In this document: one piece after another, positions 45,601 through 54,375 of the stretch | How the letters are laid out: each line of letters starts with the position of its first letter | Position numbering within the stretch: the first letter of the stretch is position 1 | DNA from: Pseudomonas arcuscaelestis | Lineage (GTDB): Bacteria; Pseudomonadota; Gammaproteobacteria; Pseudomonadales; Pseudomonadaceae | DNA length: 64,000 nt | Direction: 5' to 3' | Assembly: GCF_016881005.1 (NCBI RefSeq) | Contig: NZ_JACOPV010000004.1 | Coordinates: forward strand, 1-64,000 | Position numbers and translations under genes: made by a program | The notes under the pieces: generated by a model | What the model saw: the letters and a program-made list of their open reading frames with translations, nothing else | Database searches by the model: none | What the model was told of the DNA's origin: nothing

Positions 45601-48600
45601 GCCCATTTCCATAGTGGTCGAGCAGCTCAGCAGGTTCAGCTTGCCGGTCTTGAACAGCGCTTCATAGCTGTCCAGCTTGTTCTTCGGCTGCTGCGCCGAG
45701 TGTTCGGCGGCGCGGAAGTAGTGGCCGCCCTCGATGACCCGGTCCATGACGTCCGACCAGAGCGCATCCTTGCGCAGTTGCTGGATTCGCGGCTCGTTGT
45801 TCAACCAGTCGCGGATCGCCAGCAGGCCGGCATCGCCCGGTGCATGCAGAAGCTCTTCCGGCAGGCGTGGCAGGCGGTACGGCGTTACCCGGACGACCAT
45901 GTCGCGGTCGGTGCGTGGGGTGTAGGGGCTGAGTTGCTCGAACGGGGTGTCGATGAAGCGCCGCGATACCGGGCACAGATAGACCGTTTCGGGCAGCCGG
46001 AAACTCAGTTCTTTGAGATCGAGTTGGTAGCCATCGCCGAATGAAGTCAGCAGGTTTATTTGCTGGGTCAGTACGCGCCAAGCCTCATTCAGGATTGAGT
46101 CGATCTGATCCTGATGGACCGCATTCGACCAGTTGAATGCCTTGCAGAGCAGCAGGATAGCCCGTGACTGGATACCATTGACGGTATTTACCGTCGGCCA
46201 GCGGACAAAACGGCTCTGCAGCTTTTCAGGCTTCTGCCCAGGAACTGGTGCCACGACCCATTTGGGGCGAATGCGTGCGCCGATCAGCGACTGCCAGCGC
46301 TCGTTGATGTTCAGGATGGTGTTTTCGCGGACAAAGAAGTCCAGCAGCACCTTCAGGTAGGTACGCCAGGACTCGACATCCAGATGCGCAGGCCAGGCCA
46401 TGGGCTTGCTGGTGATGCAGGCCAGCTTGGGATAGCAGACCTGCACCAGGCCCAGGGTTTCCAGGCTGTTGGCGCGTTTAGGGCGGCGATAGAACTCGCG
46501 CGCCAGTAGCATGTTGGCCAGGGCGATGCTGTCCTGCTTGCCGAACGTATTGGGAGCGAGGTTGTTGTAGTAGTCGAGCATACCCATCTGCAGCTCTGGG
46601 GTGCCGGCCAGATGGTTGGCTATATCTGTCCAGCTTATTTCCGCTCCCTTTGCAGCTTCAGCCTGCCTGTCGAGCAAAGACTGCAGGTGTTTCTGCTCGA
46701 TACGACTCAGTTGCGTTGCTGTTTGTAGGTCTTGCAGATCCTCCAAGTCCTCTGCGGACAGTCCATCGATCGGTTGTGCCTGCAGCAAACGCTGATATAT
46801 CAGCCCGCGGATCCGGTTGCGCTCGGAGTCCTGCTGCAGCTTGATGGCAATCCGCGCCGTGCCCTGGCGACTGTCGGTGAAGGAAATCAGCTTGCGGCCC
46901 TGGAAAGGCTTGCCGGTAGGCATCGGATCTGGTGGGCAGAATTCCAGCAGGGTGCCGATCACCGTGCTCAGGGTGAACGGCGTGCCGATGCGCGCCGGAC
47001 GTAGCAGGCTGCGGCCCTGGATATTGGCGCCACAGCAAGGGCATTCGTTCTTGATGGTGCGGAAGAGCTGCAGCTCGATACCGCCATCCGCGGGACGATT
47101 GGGTGTCAATCGCTGGGTGGTGCGATCGAGGAAGTCGGCACTATAATTCTTGACGACGCGATTAGTGATCAGGATCTGAATAGATGACACAGTATCTTCG
47201 GCCTGATCCTCGGCCCCCGTAGAATCTTCGTCGAGGGCGAACTCGTCGACCTGTTGTTGAGTCGGGTCGACCAGCTCGCTGCTACCCTTAGTAGCCGCCT
47301 GCAGGAAGCTCTCGTTGCACTCCTCGCAGGACACCAGCGGCATCAGCGGCGCACCGCAGCGGCAGTGAGTCCGCTCCTCCAAATAGACCATGCCGAACGG
47401 CCAGTCGGCATGTTTCAGCGCGGTTCCGGCCTTGTGGCTGCAGTGGCGGTCCACACAGGCGCGGATCGCCGGAATCACGTTATGGAACAGGTGCGCGCGC
47501 AGCGGCAGAAAGGACAGCCCTTCGGCATTCTTGGTGCCAGACAGCAGATCCAGCCAGGCGAGTACCTGCGCCGGGGTGAGACCGGACTCGTGGGTCAGCC
47601 CTTGCAGGCTTTGCGGCTTTACCTGGCCATCGGGCATGAACAGGGCACGCAGCCGCCGAGCGGTCGGGCTGGCCTCCAGGCGCTGGTAGCGCAGCGCCGA
47701 CTGCTCTTGGTCAGCTTCGATGGCGCCGATGGCGTCGGGGGTGTCTTGCTCGGCATTCGGGGTAGCGTTCAGCAGGGCAGGGATATCCCGGTGGCCCTGC
47801 ACGACATGCACCTGCGTCGGATCCACTCCGCCGATATCGGCCAGGAATCTGCGTAGGCTCTCGATGGTCTGGGTATCCGAGCCGAAAGTGGCCGAGGTCG
47901 CGACGAAGCGCACATCCTGCGGCTTGACCTGGAAGGCCAGCATCACCCGGCGGAGCAGCAGCGCCATCTCCGCAGCCTGAGAGCCGATATGGGTATGCGC
48001 TTCGTCAAGAATGATCCAGCGTAGCTTGCCCGCCGACTTCTGCAGGATCGGCTCATCATCCTTGCGGATGAGCATGTATTCCAGCATGGTCGCGTTGGTC
48101 ACTAGCAGTTGCGGCGGGCTGGCGCGCAGGCTCTTGCGGTCGATCACCTGGCCCTTGTACTGCAGGTCGGAAGCCTTGCGCTCATTCTCCAGCGCGCCGG
48201 TGTACAGGCAGTGGCGAATCTGCCCGTCGAAGCCGTCGGTCCAGGCATCCAGGCGGTTCTGCTGCGAGTTGATCAGCGCGTTCAGCGGGTAGATGAACAG
48301 GGCGCGAACGCCTTCCGGGTCTTCGCCAGCGTCGATTGCCTTGGCCAGGTGGTTGAGGACCGGCACTAGGAAGCATTCGGTCTTGCCCGAGCCAGTGCCG
48401 CTGGTTACCACCAGCGATTGCGGCTCCGCGCGGTTGAGAGTCTCCCAGGCCACCAACTGGTGAGTGAAGGGATGGCGGTTGCTGGGGAAAGCATATTCCT
48501 GGGCAAGGTCCTTGGGCGGAGATTCCATGGCTTCGGCAAGGCGTCGGTGTAGTAGGTTACCGCCGGCCAGTGAACTCATGGTTTCAGAGCTTTCCTGCCA

Positions 48601-48798
48601 GCCGAAGGTTGGTTCGAAGACTGGGTCGGCCAGCCAGGCGCCCGGAGTGCCGGCGGCGGCGGTCAGCTGATCATGCAGGAACTGGCGCAGCTGCGGATTG
48701 CCTAGGCTGAGCAGGCCCTGGGCGGCGCGCTCGCTGCGGATACTCAGGTTGCCGGTAAGGGCGGAGAAATAGTTCTTCTGATAGAGCATGGGATTCAC
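42601..48798 (-). CDS. Giant DEAH-box helicase with DUF1998 domain, probable phage-defence component
   Basis: This 2065-residue superfamily 2 helicase has Q-like and Walker A motifs FTHQ and SGTGSGKT (133-140), DEAH in RWIILDEAHTHIGS (about 256), SAT in ATSATFG (about 300) and motif VI RAGRAGRR (about 1090). Two zinc clusters are inserted (CRCGAPLMPLVSCEECNE near 476; CPCCGAN), and a third, WHCPKCGA...CQACGAP, precedes a DUF1998 Cys cluster (CNCSHACQRCLLSFDTRFEADR, about 1645). A C-terminal part of about 370 residues is unassigned. GTG at 48798 overlaps the partner stop (GTGA). Helicases of this type occur in DISARM (DrmA/DrmB), but no methylase or phospholipase-D gene is here. Confidence 0.85.
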   Translation of the reverse strand: MNPMLYQKNYFSALTGNLSIRSERAAQGLLSLGNPQLRQFLHDQLTAAAGTPGAWLADPVFEPTFGWQESSETMSSLAGGNLLHRRLAEAMESPPKDLAQEYAFPSNRHPFTHQLVAWETLNRAEPQSLVVTSGTGSGKTECFLVPVLNHLAKAIDAGEDPEGVRALFIYPLNALINSQQNRLDAWTDGFDGQIRHCLYTGALENERKASDLQYKGQVIDRKSLRASPPQLLVTNATMLEYMLIRKDDEPILQKSAGKLRWIILDEAHTHIGSQAAEMALLLRRVMLAFQVKPQDVRFVATSATFGSDTQTIESLRRFLADIGGVDPTQVHVVQGHRDIPALLNATPNAEQDTPDAIGAIEADQEQSALRYQRLEASPTARRLRALFMPDGQVKPQSLQGLTHESGLTPAQVLAWLDLLSGTKNAEGLSFLPLRAHLFHNVIPAIRACVDRHCSHKAGTALKHADWPFGMVYLEERTHCRCGAPLMPLVSCEECNESFLQAATKGSSELVDPTQQQVDEFALDEDSTGAEDQAEDTVSSIQILITNRVVKNYSADFLDRTTQRLTPNRPADGGIELQLFRTIKNECPCCGANIQGRSLLRPARIGTPFTLSTVIGTLLEFCPPDPMPTGKPFQGRKLISFTDSRQGTARIAIKLQQDSERNRIRGLIYQRLLQAQPIDGLSAEDLEDLQDLQTATQLSRIEQKHLQSLLDRQAEAAKGAEISWTDIANHLAGTPELQMGMLDYYNNLAPNTFGKQDSIALANMLLAREFYRRPKRANSLETLGLVQVCYPKLACITSKPMAWPAHLDVESWRTYLKVLLDFFVRENTILNINERWQSLIGARIRPKWVVAPVPGQKPEKLQSRFVRWPTVNTVNGIQSRAILLLCKAFNWSNAVHQDQIDSILNEAWRVLTQQINLLTSFGDGYQLDLKELSFRLPETVYLCPVSRRFIDTPFEQLSPYTPRTDRDMVVRVTPYRLPRLPEELLHAPGDAGLLAIRDWLNNEPRIQQLRKDALWSDVMDRVIEGGHYFRAAEHSAQQPKNKLDSYEALFKTGKLNLLSCSTTMEMGVDIGGISVVAMNNVPPHPANYLQRAGRAGRRREGRSLALAVCKNTPHDQSVFNNPLWPFNTPMRMPKVSLQSPDLVQRHVNAWLLSHWLKHVVAAQEIKSMTTGAFFLDGELPMSLAARFCLWCDNQAVDAEALVEQALRDITRRSILDTTPQRELFKHASHRMAEIMQAWRQEHSASQALLLQIADKKAVASRAMEAQLSRIEKEYLLSELADRRFLPGYGFPTDIVSFDNRCMHTLKREENDQREDNRARYRSLASRDRITGLREYAPGAELVMDGLVYKSSGITLNWHAPASAENIKELQLFKKAWHCPKCGASDTAITPGLEINCQACGAPIERENIREYLVPAGFAVDFFDEPHNDISRLQYVPVKAPWLNVPASWVCLVNPALGQFRTSQQAHLFNYTSGANQQGFAICLECGKAEPMLSYPDASAPANEQYLPAIFRQKAEHTRLRGGKSDEGKNICSGSHNSWKIKQNVHLGHDSLTDALELVLRTPSSGELLNDDITAYSIAVVLREAIAAELGIQSEELGCDSHPIKVDGQPTRAIRVFDLRSGGYTTQAAEHLNEASLWQRVITRLDSCNCSHACQRCLLSFDTRFEADRLNRHTALAWINQAWLAGLALPAELAVFGPKSQAEITTLQEAVERAITRDDSTKIIAIYLTAPAEEWDLAVARRLRHQLQNWENAGHQAQLHLLESTVSSLPRDQKEWLAKLAFSGVQICIHNSIPDLGALALNVSLQGQQGCIAWASDNANLAAPGRTWDLGEVGAQIIRGTPSTLKAERVLNAADLMPATPPGLIKVEIGNQLDGSLDNFARRFWEHLRTEANGLINDALTGKDPITELFYSDRYVCSPLVVNLLVSVIHELGRLSDADFAIRILGRQYQREDNRSPWQCRHDWHSARERDEALRQALAYCGLEGEVLSLPTLPHYRQLQLKLRSGNQLTIQLDQGLSYWEPERSEKSYQLRFDFASRERGEEIMERIRCKVSAAGEENTQVFLSSS

Positions 48799-51700
48799 TT
48801 CTGCATCGAGGCGGCTTGCGCCATGGCCAGGCCGAGTTGATAGGCGGAGTCAAACCAGACCGTATCGAACTGGCGAACGTTTCTTAGGCTGAACAGGCGC
48901 GCCGGATCGGCTTGCCACTGCTGTCCATGGCCGGAGTGGGTATCGAAGGCGGCCATGAAGGGCAGCATGACTGTGGTCAGCTTGAAGTCGTTGGCGGGGA
49001 GCTTGCAGTGGCCGAGGAGCATTTGCCCGTGGGGTGTTTTTAGGAATGCCCCGATATCCGTATTGCCACTGCCAGGATATTGATGGGTTTCAGCAGGATT
49101 GCGTCGGAACATCTGCTGCATGGCCGAGTGCTCGCCATCCAGCAGTTGGGACAACCAGGAGTCGGTGAGCATCGCCGGATTTCTCAGGAGGAACGCCACA
49201 TCGGGGCTTTGTAGATCGAACGAGTGGTGCAAGCCCTGATCGAAGATAAAGCGCAGTGCCGGCTGCCAGCGTGAAAGGAACTGGCTCTTGCTCTGGATGT
49301 CGTTGCGGATCACCGATAGCAGGCGGGGATTGTCGGCTGCCAGCTGCTGGCGCAGAGTCGCGAAGGTGTCGAACCAGTGCTTTGGCGCGATCAGCAGCCA
49401 CTCGAAGGGCAACTCGCAGGGCAGGCGCTCTGCCAGCCGACTGGAGAAATCGTCCAGCAGCAGCGTTGCCGTGGTCAGAGCCTGCGGCTCGCGGATTAGT
49501 GCCTGGCAGATGTCTAGGCTGGCCAGTGGCAGGTGGTGCAGCCGGTCCAGCAGCAGCTCTAGTGTCTGCCAGTCCTCGGCTTCCGGGTCTGCTGCCATGG
49601 TGTGTAGCGCAGCCCGTAGCTGGCACATGCGTTCTTCGCCATTGGCTTCGCAGAGCGCCTTGCGCAGCGGGGACAGGGGCTTCGAGAGTTGGCTCGCGGT
49701 CGGTGGCACGATGGTCGCACGGCTGTGTAGCGGTGACTCGGCAGAGGTGTACAGCAACCAAGGGCCGACGGCATCGTCTGGCAGGCTGACCAGCCAGCTG
49801 CCGGTGAACACCTGTTCGGAAAAATGCAGCGGCAGGCTGACCGGGTCATGTTCTGGTTCTGCCAGTGGCAGGCCCAATATCAGACCCTCGGCTTGCGGCT
49901 GCTCAAGCAGAACGTCGGAGCCGCTATCGTTCAGTGACGCCATCTCGCGCTGGCTGTGCAGGCGGATGCGCGTCGAGTAGCGGCCCACCTTTAGGCGAGC
50001 GTGGGTCTGGTGGGCATGAATCAACTCTAGCTGCACGACATGATCGAGCCCCGGGTGGCAGGACAACATCTGCTGTATCGCCGGGATCAGCTCGAACAGG
50101 CGGATTTCACGAGTCCCGGTGTAGCGAATTTCCTGAGAGAGCGTGGAGCGGGCATCGGCGCCGCTGGGCGTCAGGCGAACCTGCCAGTTTTCGGCGCCCT
50201 GTGCCGACATCATCACCGCGCGGCAGCCGATCAGATCCTCGAGGGTCATGGCTTGATTCGGTTTGAGAAGGGTTTCGTTGCGCAGCAGCGTGACCCCATA
50301 GCCCGGGAAGGGCAGCGTGAGCCTCTGCTCGCCGTCGGGCCACTGCAGGCAAAGCAGAACCGTGGTGGCCGGCCGGCTGCCGGTGCTCTTCAGACGGAGG
50401 GTCAGGCCTGTCCCGTCATGGCGGCGCTCCAGGGCGATCTGTTCGCTCTCGCAGCGCACGGGCACATCAGGCCAGAGATTAAGGCGAATGCTGCCCTCGA
50501 GGGTGCTGGCGCCCGGAACGTAGGTGATGGACGCCTCCTCCGGGAGGAGCATGGCGCGGGTGTTCAGTAGGCGATGGCCATCCTTGCGCCAGATCAGCCG
50601 GCACAACCCCGGCGCCTGGGCCAGGGCGAGCGGTAGCTCCTTGCCTTGCGTGCGGACAAACAGCTCATGGGCGGGCGCGTAGCTGGAGAAGCCTGTCCCC
50701 TGCTCGATGCGCAGCCGCGGCGTGCCGCGGAACAGCGGTCCCGGGACGGAGAGTGCCTCCAGGCTGTTCCCCTGCCAGTAGGCATCGGGGTGGCGCATAG
50801 CGCTGGCGCTGATGGTGACAACGAAGGGTTGTTGTCGATAGGTGAGCCGGGTAATGCCGGCGGGCAGCTCCAGTAGCATTTGCCCGTCGGCAAGGCAGTC
50901 ATACAGCTCGCGAGCATCGCCCTCTTCGGTATACACGACGGTTTTTGCTGGCATTGCCGCTAGTGCCGACGCGCCTTTTACCAGCGCATCGCCTTGGGCA
51001 AGCAGGCGGGCAAAGGGATATGCACTCTCGAAGATCAGCGGTTCGTCAGGACTCAGAGCTTCGCCGCCCGGCAGGTTGGCGATGTGCAAGGTTGCGCCCC
51101 AGCGGCTGACGATCAGTTGGGCTGCGTCGTGCAGATTGTGAATGGCCGGCAGTGGCCTGGCGATCAACTGATATTCATCGTCCCTGATCAGGGCTTCGCC
51201 AACCAGGTGCTCCTTCTCGCCGATACGCAGCAGTAGCTGGAAGTGCGGTGGCAGCGCATCCACGGCCATCCCAAGTGCCTCGGCAACCTGATCGCGCCTA
51301 GCCTGGGCCTGCATCGCAAAGGACAGCTCATATACGGGAATGGATCCATCGGAACTGAAGCGTAGGCCGCGCTGGATCTGGAAAGGAGGCCGCCGGGATT
51401 GCGGCGTGATGCTGATGACGCCTCTGACCAGCCCCTTGATCAGGCTCGCGGCGGCCTGGGAGTCGAGGGCGATGGGGAAGAGTTCTTCCCAGTGGGGGCA
51501 TTCTTCCTGCAGCTTGTCGATCGGATCCTGGGCACCCTGCAGGGCATAGGTCTTGCGGATGTGCAGCACCGCCTTGACCAGATTGTCGAGCAGCTCGTAG
51601 ACCGGCGCCTGCTGGTAGCAGGCGGGCAAGAGTTCGGCCTGTGCTTCGATGGCTTGCCGCAGCTGCTCATCCTGCAGCTCGTAACGCAGCGCCTGTTCGG

Positions 51701-52142
51701 TGACCATGCGCAGCAGGCCGGACAGCCCCCCCTGTGCCGACTCGACCAGGCGCATGGGTAGGCCGCCATTCACCGCGACCAGGCCAATGAAACGCTTACC
51801 TTCATTCTTGATTGCGGTCTGCAGACGCCATAGGTGGCGTCCGTCGATGACCAGCCTGCGGGTCTTGTCGTGGGGCAATCCCTGTTGGCCGGCTGCCTCG
51901 CACAGTGGTCCCCAGCGCCATGCTCCTCCCGGATATTCGCGCTTCCACCATTCGGCCGCAAAAAGTAGCCAGGCCTGAGCATATTCGGAGTGCGGGTGTT
52001 GCCCCACGTTGAGCCCATGCAAAAGCTGACGCAGTGTCTCGAATTCTTCTGATGAGGTTTTATAGGCGAATAGGGGGCGGCCATCCGGCTCTTGCAGTCC
52101 ACGCCTATATAAAAAATCTGAAATCCATTGGACAAGCGACAC
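48795..52142 (-). CDS. Large partner of the DUF1998 helicase, STY4851/ECs_5259 (YjiT)-like
   Basis: This 1115-residue protein has no motif I can assign to an enzyme. The start MSLVQWISDFLYRRGLQEPDGRPLF resembles the STY4851/ECs_5259 family, related to YjiT of the E. coli immigration control region; this is from memory and moderate in certainty. Parts of the middle (about 560-760) look beta-rich. It is translationally coupled to the giant helicase gene, so the two most likely form one complex or pathway. Transcription probably starts in the 52143-52430 gap, where no gene is seen. Confidence 0.68.
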   Translation of the reverse strand: MSLVQWISDFLYRRGLQEPDGRPLFAYKTSSEEFETLRQLLHGLNVGQHPHSEYAQAWLLFAAEWWKREYPGGAWRWGPLCEAAGQQGLPHDKTRRLVIDGRHLWRLQTAIKNEGKRFIGLVAVNGGLPMRLVESAQGGLSGLLRMVTEQALRYELQDEQLRQAIEAQAELLPACYQQAPVYELLDNLVKAVLHIRKTYALQGAQDPIDKLQEECPHWEELFPIALDSQAAASLIKGLVRGVISITPQSRRPPFQIQRGLRFSSDGSIPVYELSFAMQAQARRDQVAEALGMAVDALPPHFQLLLRIGEKEHLVGEALIRDDEYQLIARPLPAIHNLHDAAQLIVSRWGATLHIANLPGGEALSPDEPLIFESAYPFARLLAQGDALVKGASALAAMPAKTVVYTEEGDARELYDCLADGQMLLELPAGITRLTYRQQPFVVTISASAMRHPDAYWQGNSLEALSVPGPLFRGTPRLRIEQGTGFSSYAPAHELFVRTQGKELPLALAQAPGLCRLIWRKDGHRLLNTRAMLLPEEASITYVPGASTLEGSIRLNLWPDVPVRCESEQIALERRHDGTGLTLRLKSTGSRPATTVLLCLQWPDGEQRLTLPFPGYGVTLLRNETLLKPNQAMTLEDLIGCRAVMMSAQGAENWQVRLTPSGADARSTLSQEIRYTGTREIRLFELIPAIQQMLSCHPGLDHVVQLELIHAHQTHARLKVGRYSTRIRLHSQREMASLNDSGSDVLLEQPQAEGLILGLPLAEPEHDPVSLPLHFSEQVFTGSWLVSLPDDAVGPWLLYTSAESPLHSRATIVPPTASQLSKPLSPLRKALCEANGEERMCQLRAALHTMAADPEAEDWQTLELLLDRLHHLPLASLDICQALIREPQALTTATLLLDDFSSRLAERLPCELPFEWLLIAPKHWFDTFATLRQQLAADNPRLLSVIRNDIQSKSQFLSRWQPALRFIFDQGLHHSFDLQSPDVAFLLRNPAMLTDSWLSQLLDGEHSAMQQMFRRNPAETHQYPGSGNTDIGAFLKTPHGQMLLGHCKLPANDFKLTTVMLPFMAAFDTHSGHGQQWQADPARLFSLRNVRQFDTVWFDSAYQLGLAMAQAASMQK

Positions 52143-52430
52143 ACATAAATCCTTTTTTTGAACGAGTGAGCTGCCTCAAAGGCTGTCCTTGGATCGTGTC
52201 CTTTTTTCAATCTCAAAACAAGGCGACGGATTCATCTAGCTCGTGGTGCTTGGGACGAGGTGTTCGATAACTGAGCCAAGTGCCGGATGGCGAAGTTCTC
52301 ATATCCACCAATAGGTCATTCTCGTTTCCCAGCCTGGGATCTGACGAAATTTCTGGCACCAGCGTTAACAGAGCCGAACATCGGGTTACCGTAGTATCTC
52401 GAAGGTAATCGGGAATGGGAGTGCACGCTG

Positions 52431-52613
52431 ATGAGATGGTTTTGCGTAGCGATATTTTGCGGTGGCATCGGGCTCTGGCTAAGTACCGAATATCAAGTTC
52501 CGCAATGGTTGCTTTGGCTGCTGCTGGTGCTCGGAACCACGATATGGGGCCTGGCCAAGTGGATGGAGCAGCAGGAGGTTAAGACGGAGCGTAGTCATGA
52601 TCGTGCACACTGA
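52431..52613 (+). CDS. Possible 60-residue membrane protein
   Basis: This short frame has two hydrophobic segments (CVAIFCGGIGLWLS and VPQWLLWLLLVLGTTIWGLAKW) and a charged tail (EQQEVKTERSHDRAH). GGGAG lies about 9 bases before the ATG. It is divergent from the helicase module. No family is recognised, and it could be spurious. Confidence 0.4.
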   Translation: MRWFCVAIFCGGIGLWLSTEYQVPQWLLWLLLVLGTTIWGLAKWMEQQEVKTERSHDRAH

Positions 52614-52714
52614 TCCAGATTGGTCTGTATGGGATCTCCCAAGACTCCGGGCTTTGCAGCTTTCTGCCCGGCAAACATTAGTTGGCATTGCACCCTAGAT
52701 TCGACACGGTAACG

Positions 52715-53320
52715 ATGTCCCGCCTTCATTACTCTGAACAGTCGGTATCTCACCTCGTCACGCAGCGTGTTAAGCGTCTGCGCAGGGGCAAGCCTTTCAG
52801 CATCAGGTGTCTTGCAGAGCTTGGTCCAAGCTCTGCCATCTCCAAGGCAGTCACCCAGCTGGTTCGCCGCGGTGAGCTTGTGCGCGTGTACCGTGGCATC
52901 TACATACGGCCAAAATTCAGCCAATACACCGGACGGATTCGTTGCCCCGGGCTCTGGGACTTGTTGAGTCTGATTGCCAGGCAGAGTCGTTGGAAGCTTC
53001 AGATTCACGGTGCTGATGCAGTGAGGCAATTCGGGCTGAGCACACAAATGCCGGTCATCCCGATCTACTACACGAGTGGCCCCAGCCGATCATTACTTCT
53101 CGGGAAGGCCGAGATCTGGCTCGTGCATGCGGCTCCGATGGTTATGCAGTGCGCAGGAACCAGGGTTGGGATGGCTATAAGCGCCCTTTACTATCTCGGT
53201 AAAGATGGCGCTACTCAGGAGTGCGTCAAAGCGATTAAATCAGCACTCCACCCCGAAGAGCTGGCCACCTTGTTGGGTTGCAACATGCCCAAATGGATGC
53301 GTGTCTCGCTAGCTGAATGA
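52715..53320 (+). CDS. AbiEi-like antitoxin-family protein (DUF6088)
   Basis: This 201-residue protein has an N-terminal winged HTH (VTQRVKRLRRGKPFSIRCLAEL, SKAVTQLVRRGELVRVYRGIY) and a C-terminal domain as in DUF6088/AbiEi antitoxins of type IV toxin-antitoxin systems. ATG at 52715 is preferred; TTG at 52682 gives a longer frame. The nucleotidyltransferase toxin AbiEii that normally follows is missing: the next gene is on the other strand and unrelated. Confidence 0.72.
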   Translation: MSRLHYSEQSVSHLVTQRVKRLRRGKPFSIRCLAELGPSSAISKAVTQLVRRGELVRVYRGIYIRPKFSQYTGRIRCPGLWDLLSLIARQSRWKLQIHGADAVRQFGLSTQMPVIPIYYTSGPSRSLLLGKAEIWLVHAAPMVMQCAGTRVGMAISALYYLGKDGATQECVKAIKSALHPEELATLLGCNMPKWMRVSLAE

Positions 53321-53443
53321 GCCCTGCGCATCAGGTGGTGAGGCCGTTCGTACGCGGTTTTAAAGCTTGACTGACTCGGTAGTCGGCAGTCAGTCATCTG
53401 ATCTGACTGCCCGTCTTATCTGCTTTGAAAGCGAATCAGCGTT

Positions 53444-53992
53444 TTATTGTTGGCTCGCCTTGATCCGCGCTTTGCGGATGTAACTCACTGACACATCCAG
53501 CTGGCTTGCGAGCTCAGCGTCGGAAACGACACCAAACGCAGATGCAATTTCAGGTGTTATCCCTGGTGTCGGACGTTTGTATGCCTCTATTTCAAGCTCG
53601 TGACGTTTCTTTTTGACTGGAAAGTTACTGATATCCAGACGATCAGCGACCTCCGTATCAGGCATCTGCCCGAGCATGGCAATGGCTTCATCGGTCCAGA
53701 TGTCCTCAAGGGGTTTGAAGCGTTCCCGGACAGTCTTGGGCTCCTGAATTCCCAGCTCACCTCGTTTTCGCTTGATGTGCTTGATGGAAATCCCGAATTC
53801 TTTTGCCAGTTGATAGTTTGTTCTTGTAGCGAGTTGCTCAATCAGTCCAGTCGGCAACTCAATGTCTTCAGGGTGAAACTCAGGAATGCCAATTGAGTGG
53901 CGGTAACGCCGGACACTGCTCGCTCCAAGGCCAAATCGCCTCGCTATTTCGCGGTCGCTCATCTTACCGATGCATGCCTTCCAGTCACCCAT
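53444..53992 (-). CDS. DNA-binding protein made of four HTH repeats
   Basis: This 182-residue protein contains four copies of a homeodomain-like helix-turn-helix of about 40 residues: MSDREIARRFGLGASSVRRYR, TNYQLAKEFGISIKHIKRKR, PDTEVADRLDISNFPVKKKR and SDAELASQLDVSVSYIRKAR. Each ends in basic residues. This suggests binding of a repeated or extended DNA site, as an element-encoded regulator or architectural protein. It is divergent from the tandem recombinases, so it may control them. The name of the family is not known to me. Confidence 0.72.
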   Translation of the reverse strand: MGDWKACIGKMSDREIARRFGLGASSVRRYRHSIGIPEFHPEDIELPTGLIEQLATRTNYQLAKEFGISIKHIKRKRGELGIQEPKTVRERFKPLEDIWTDEAIAMLGQMPDTEVADRLDISNFPVKKKRHELEIEAYKRPTPGITPEIASAFGVVSDAELASQLDVSVSYIRKARIKASQQ

Positions 53993-54375
53993 ATACGTGC
54001 TCCTAAAACGAGATGCAGCCAGACAGTTTTTGCCTGACCTCGTATTCAGAGTGCGGTTGGACTACCCCTGATTTTCAGGTTGATGCAGTCGGGATTTGAT
54101 ATCGCTGGGTTCTACCCTATTTCTTCGGCATGTACCGCGTCCTTCTGATTACGGGTTAGGCGAACCTCATTTGCTAGGCAAACCCGCGCATTGCGCGGAA
54201 ATTTCAGTGCTTTCTTTGATGGCATCGTTGCAGTGTGTTCGGCGATTTTCCGCGCATGCGCAGGATTTTGAATAACTCAAAAATAAAATTGCCTGGCGCG
54301 TAGCTCTACCCCAGAAACTGTGGCCTTGGGACCTCCACTATCAGGTAGTAATCCAAAAAAGTGAGAGCCCATAAA
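53993..54375. promoter_or_regulatory. Divergent control region before the recombinase genes, with GC palindrome
   Basis: No gene is seen. CCGCGC (54184-54189) and GCGCGG (54193-54198) form a perfect 6-bp stem around ATT, without a T tract. The region separates the HTH-repeat gene (leftwards) from the recombinases (rightwards), so promoters for both should be here. Confidence 0.45.

Noticed and set aside
43193..51978. Numerous plus-strand frames across the helicase and its partner gene
   Set aside because: They are antisense to two long genes with clear motifs or coding character, and have no family match or translation signals.
42601..52142. Complete DISARM system
   Set aside because: There is a DUF1998 helicase but no adjacent DNA methyltransferase, separate DrmB or phospholipase-D gene DrmC.
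52715..53992. Complete type IV AbiEi/AbiEii toxin-antitoxin pair
   Set aside because: The gene after the AbiEi-like protein is on the opposite strand and encodes HTH repeats, not a nucleotidyltransferase.
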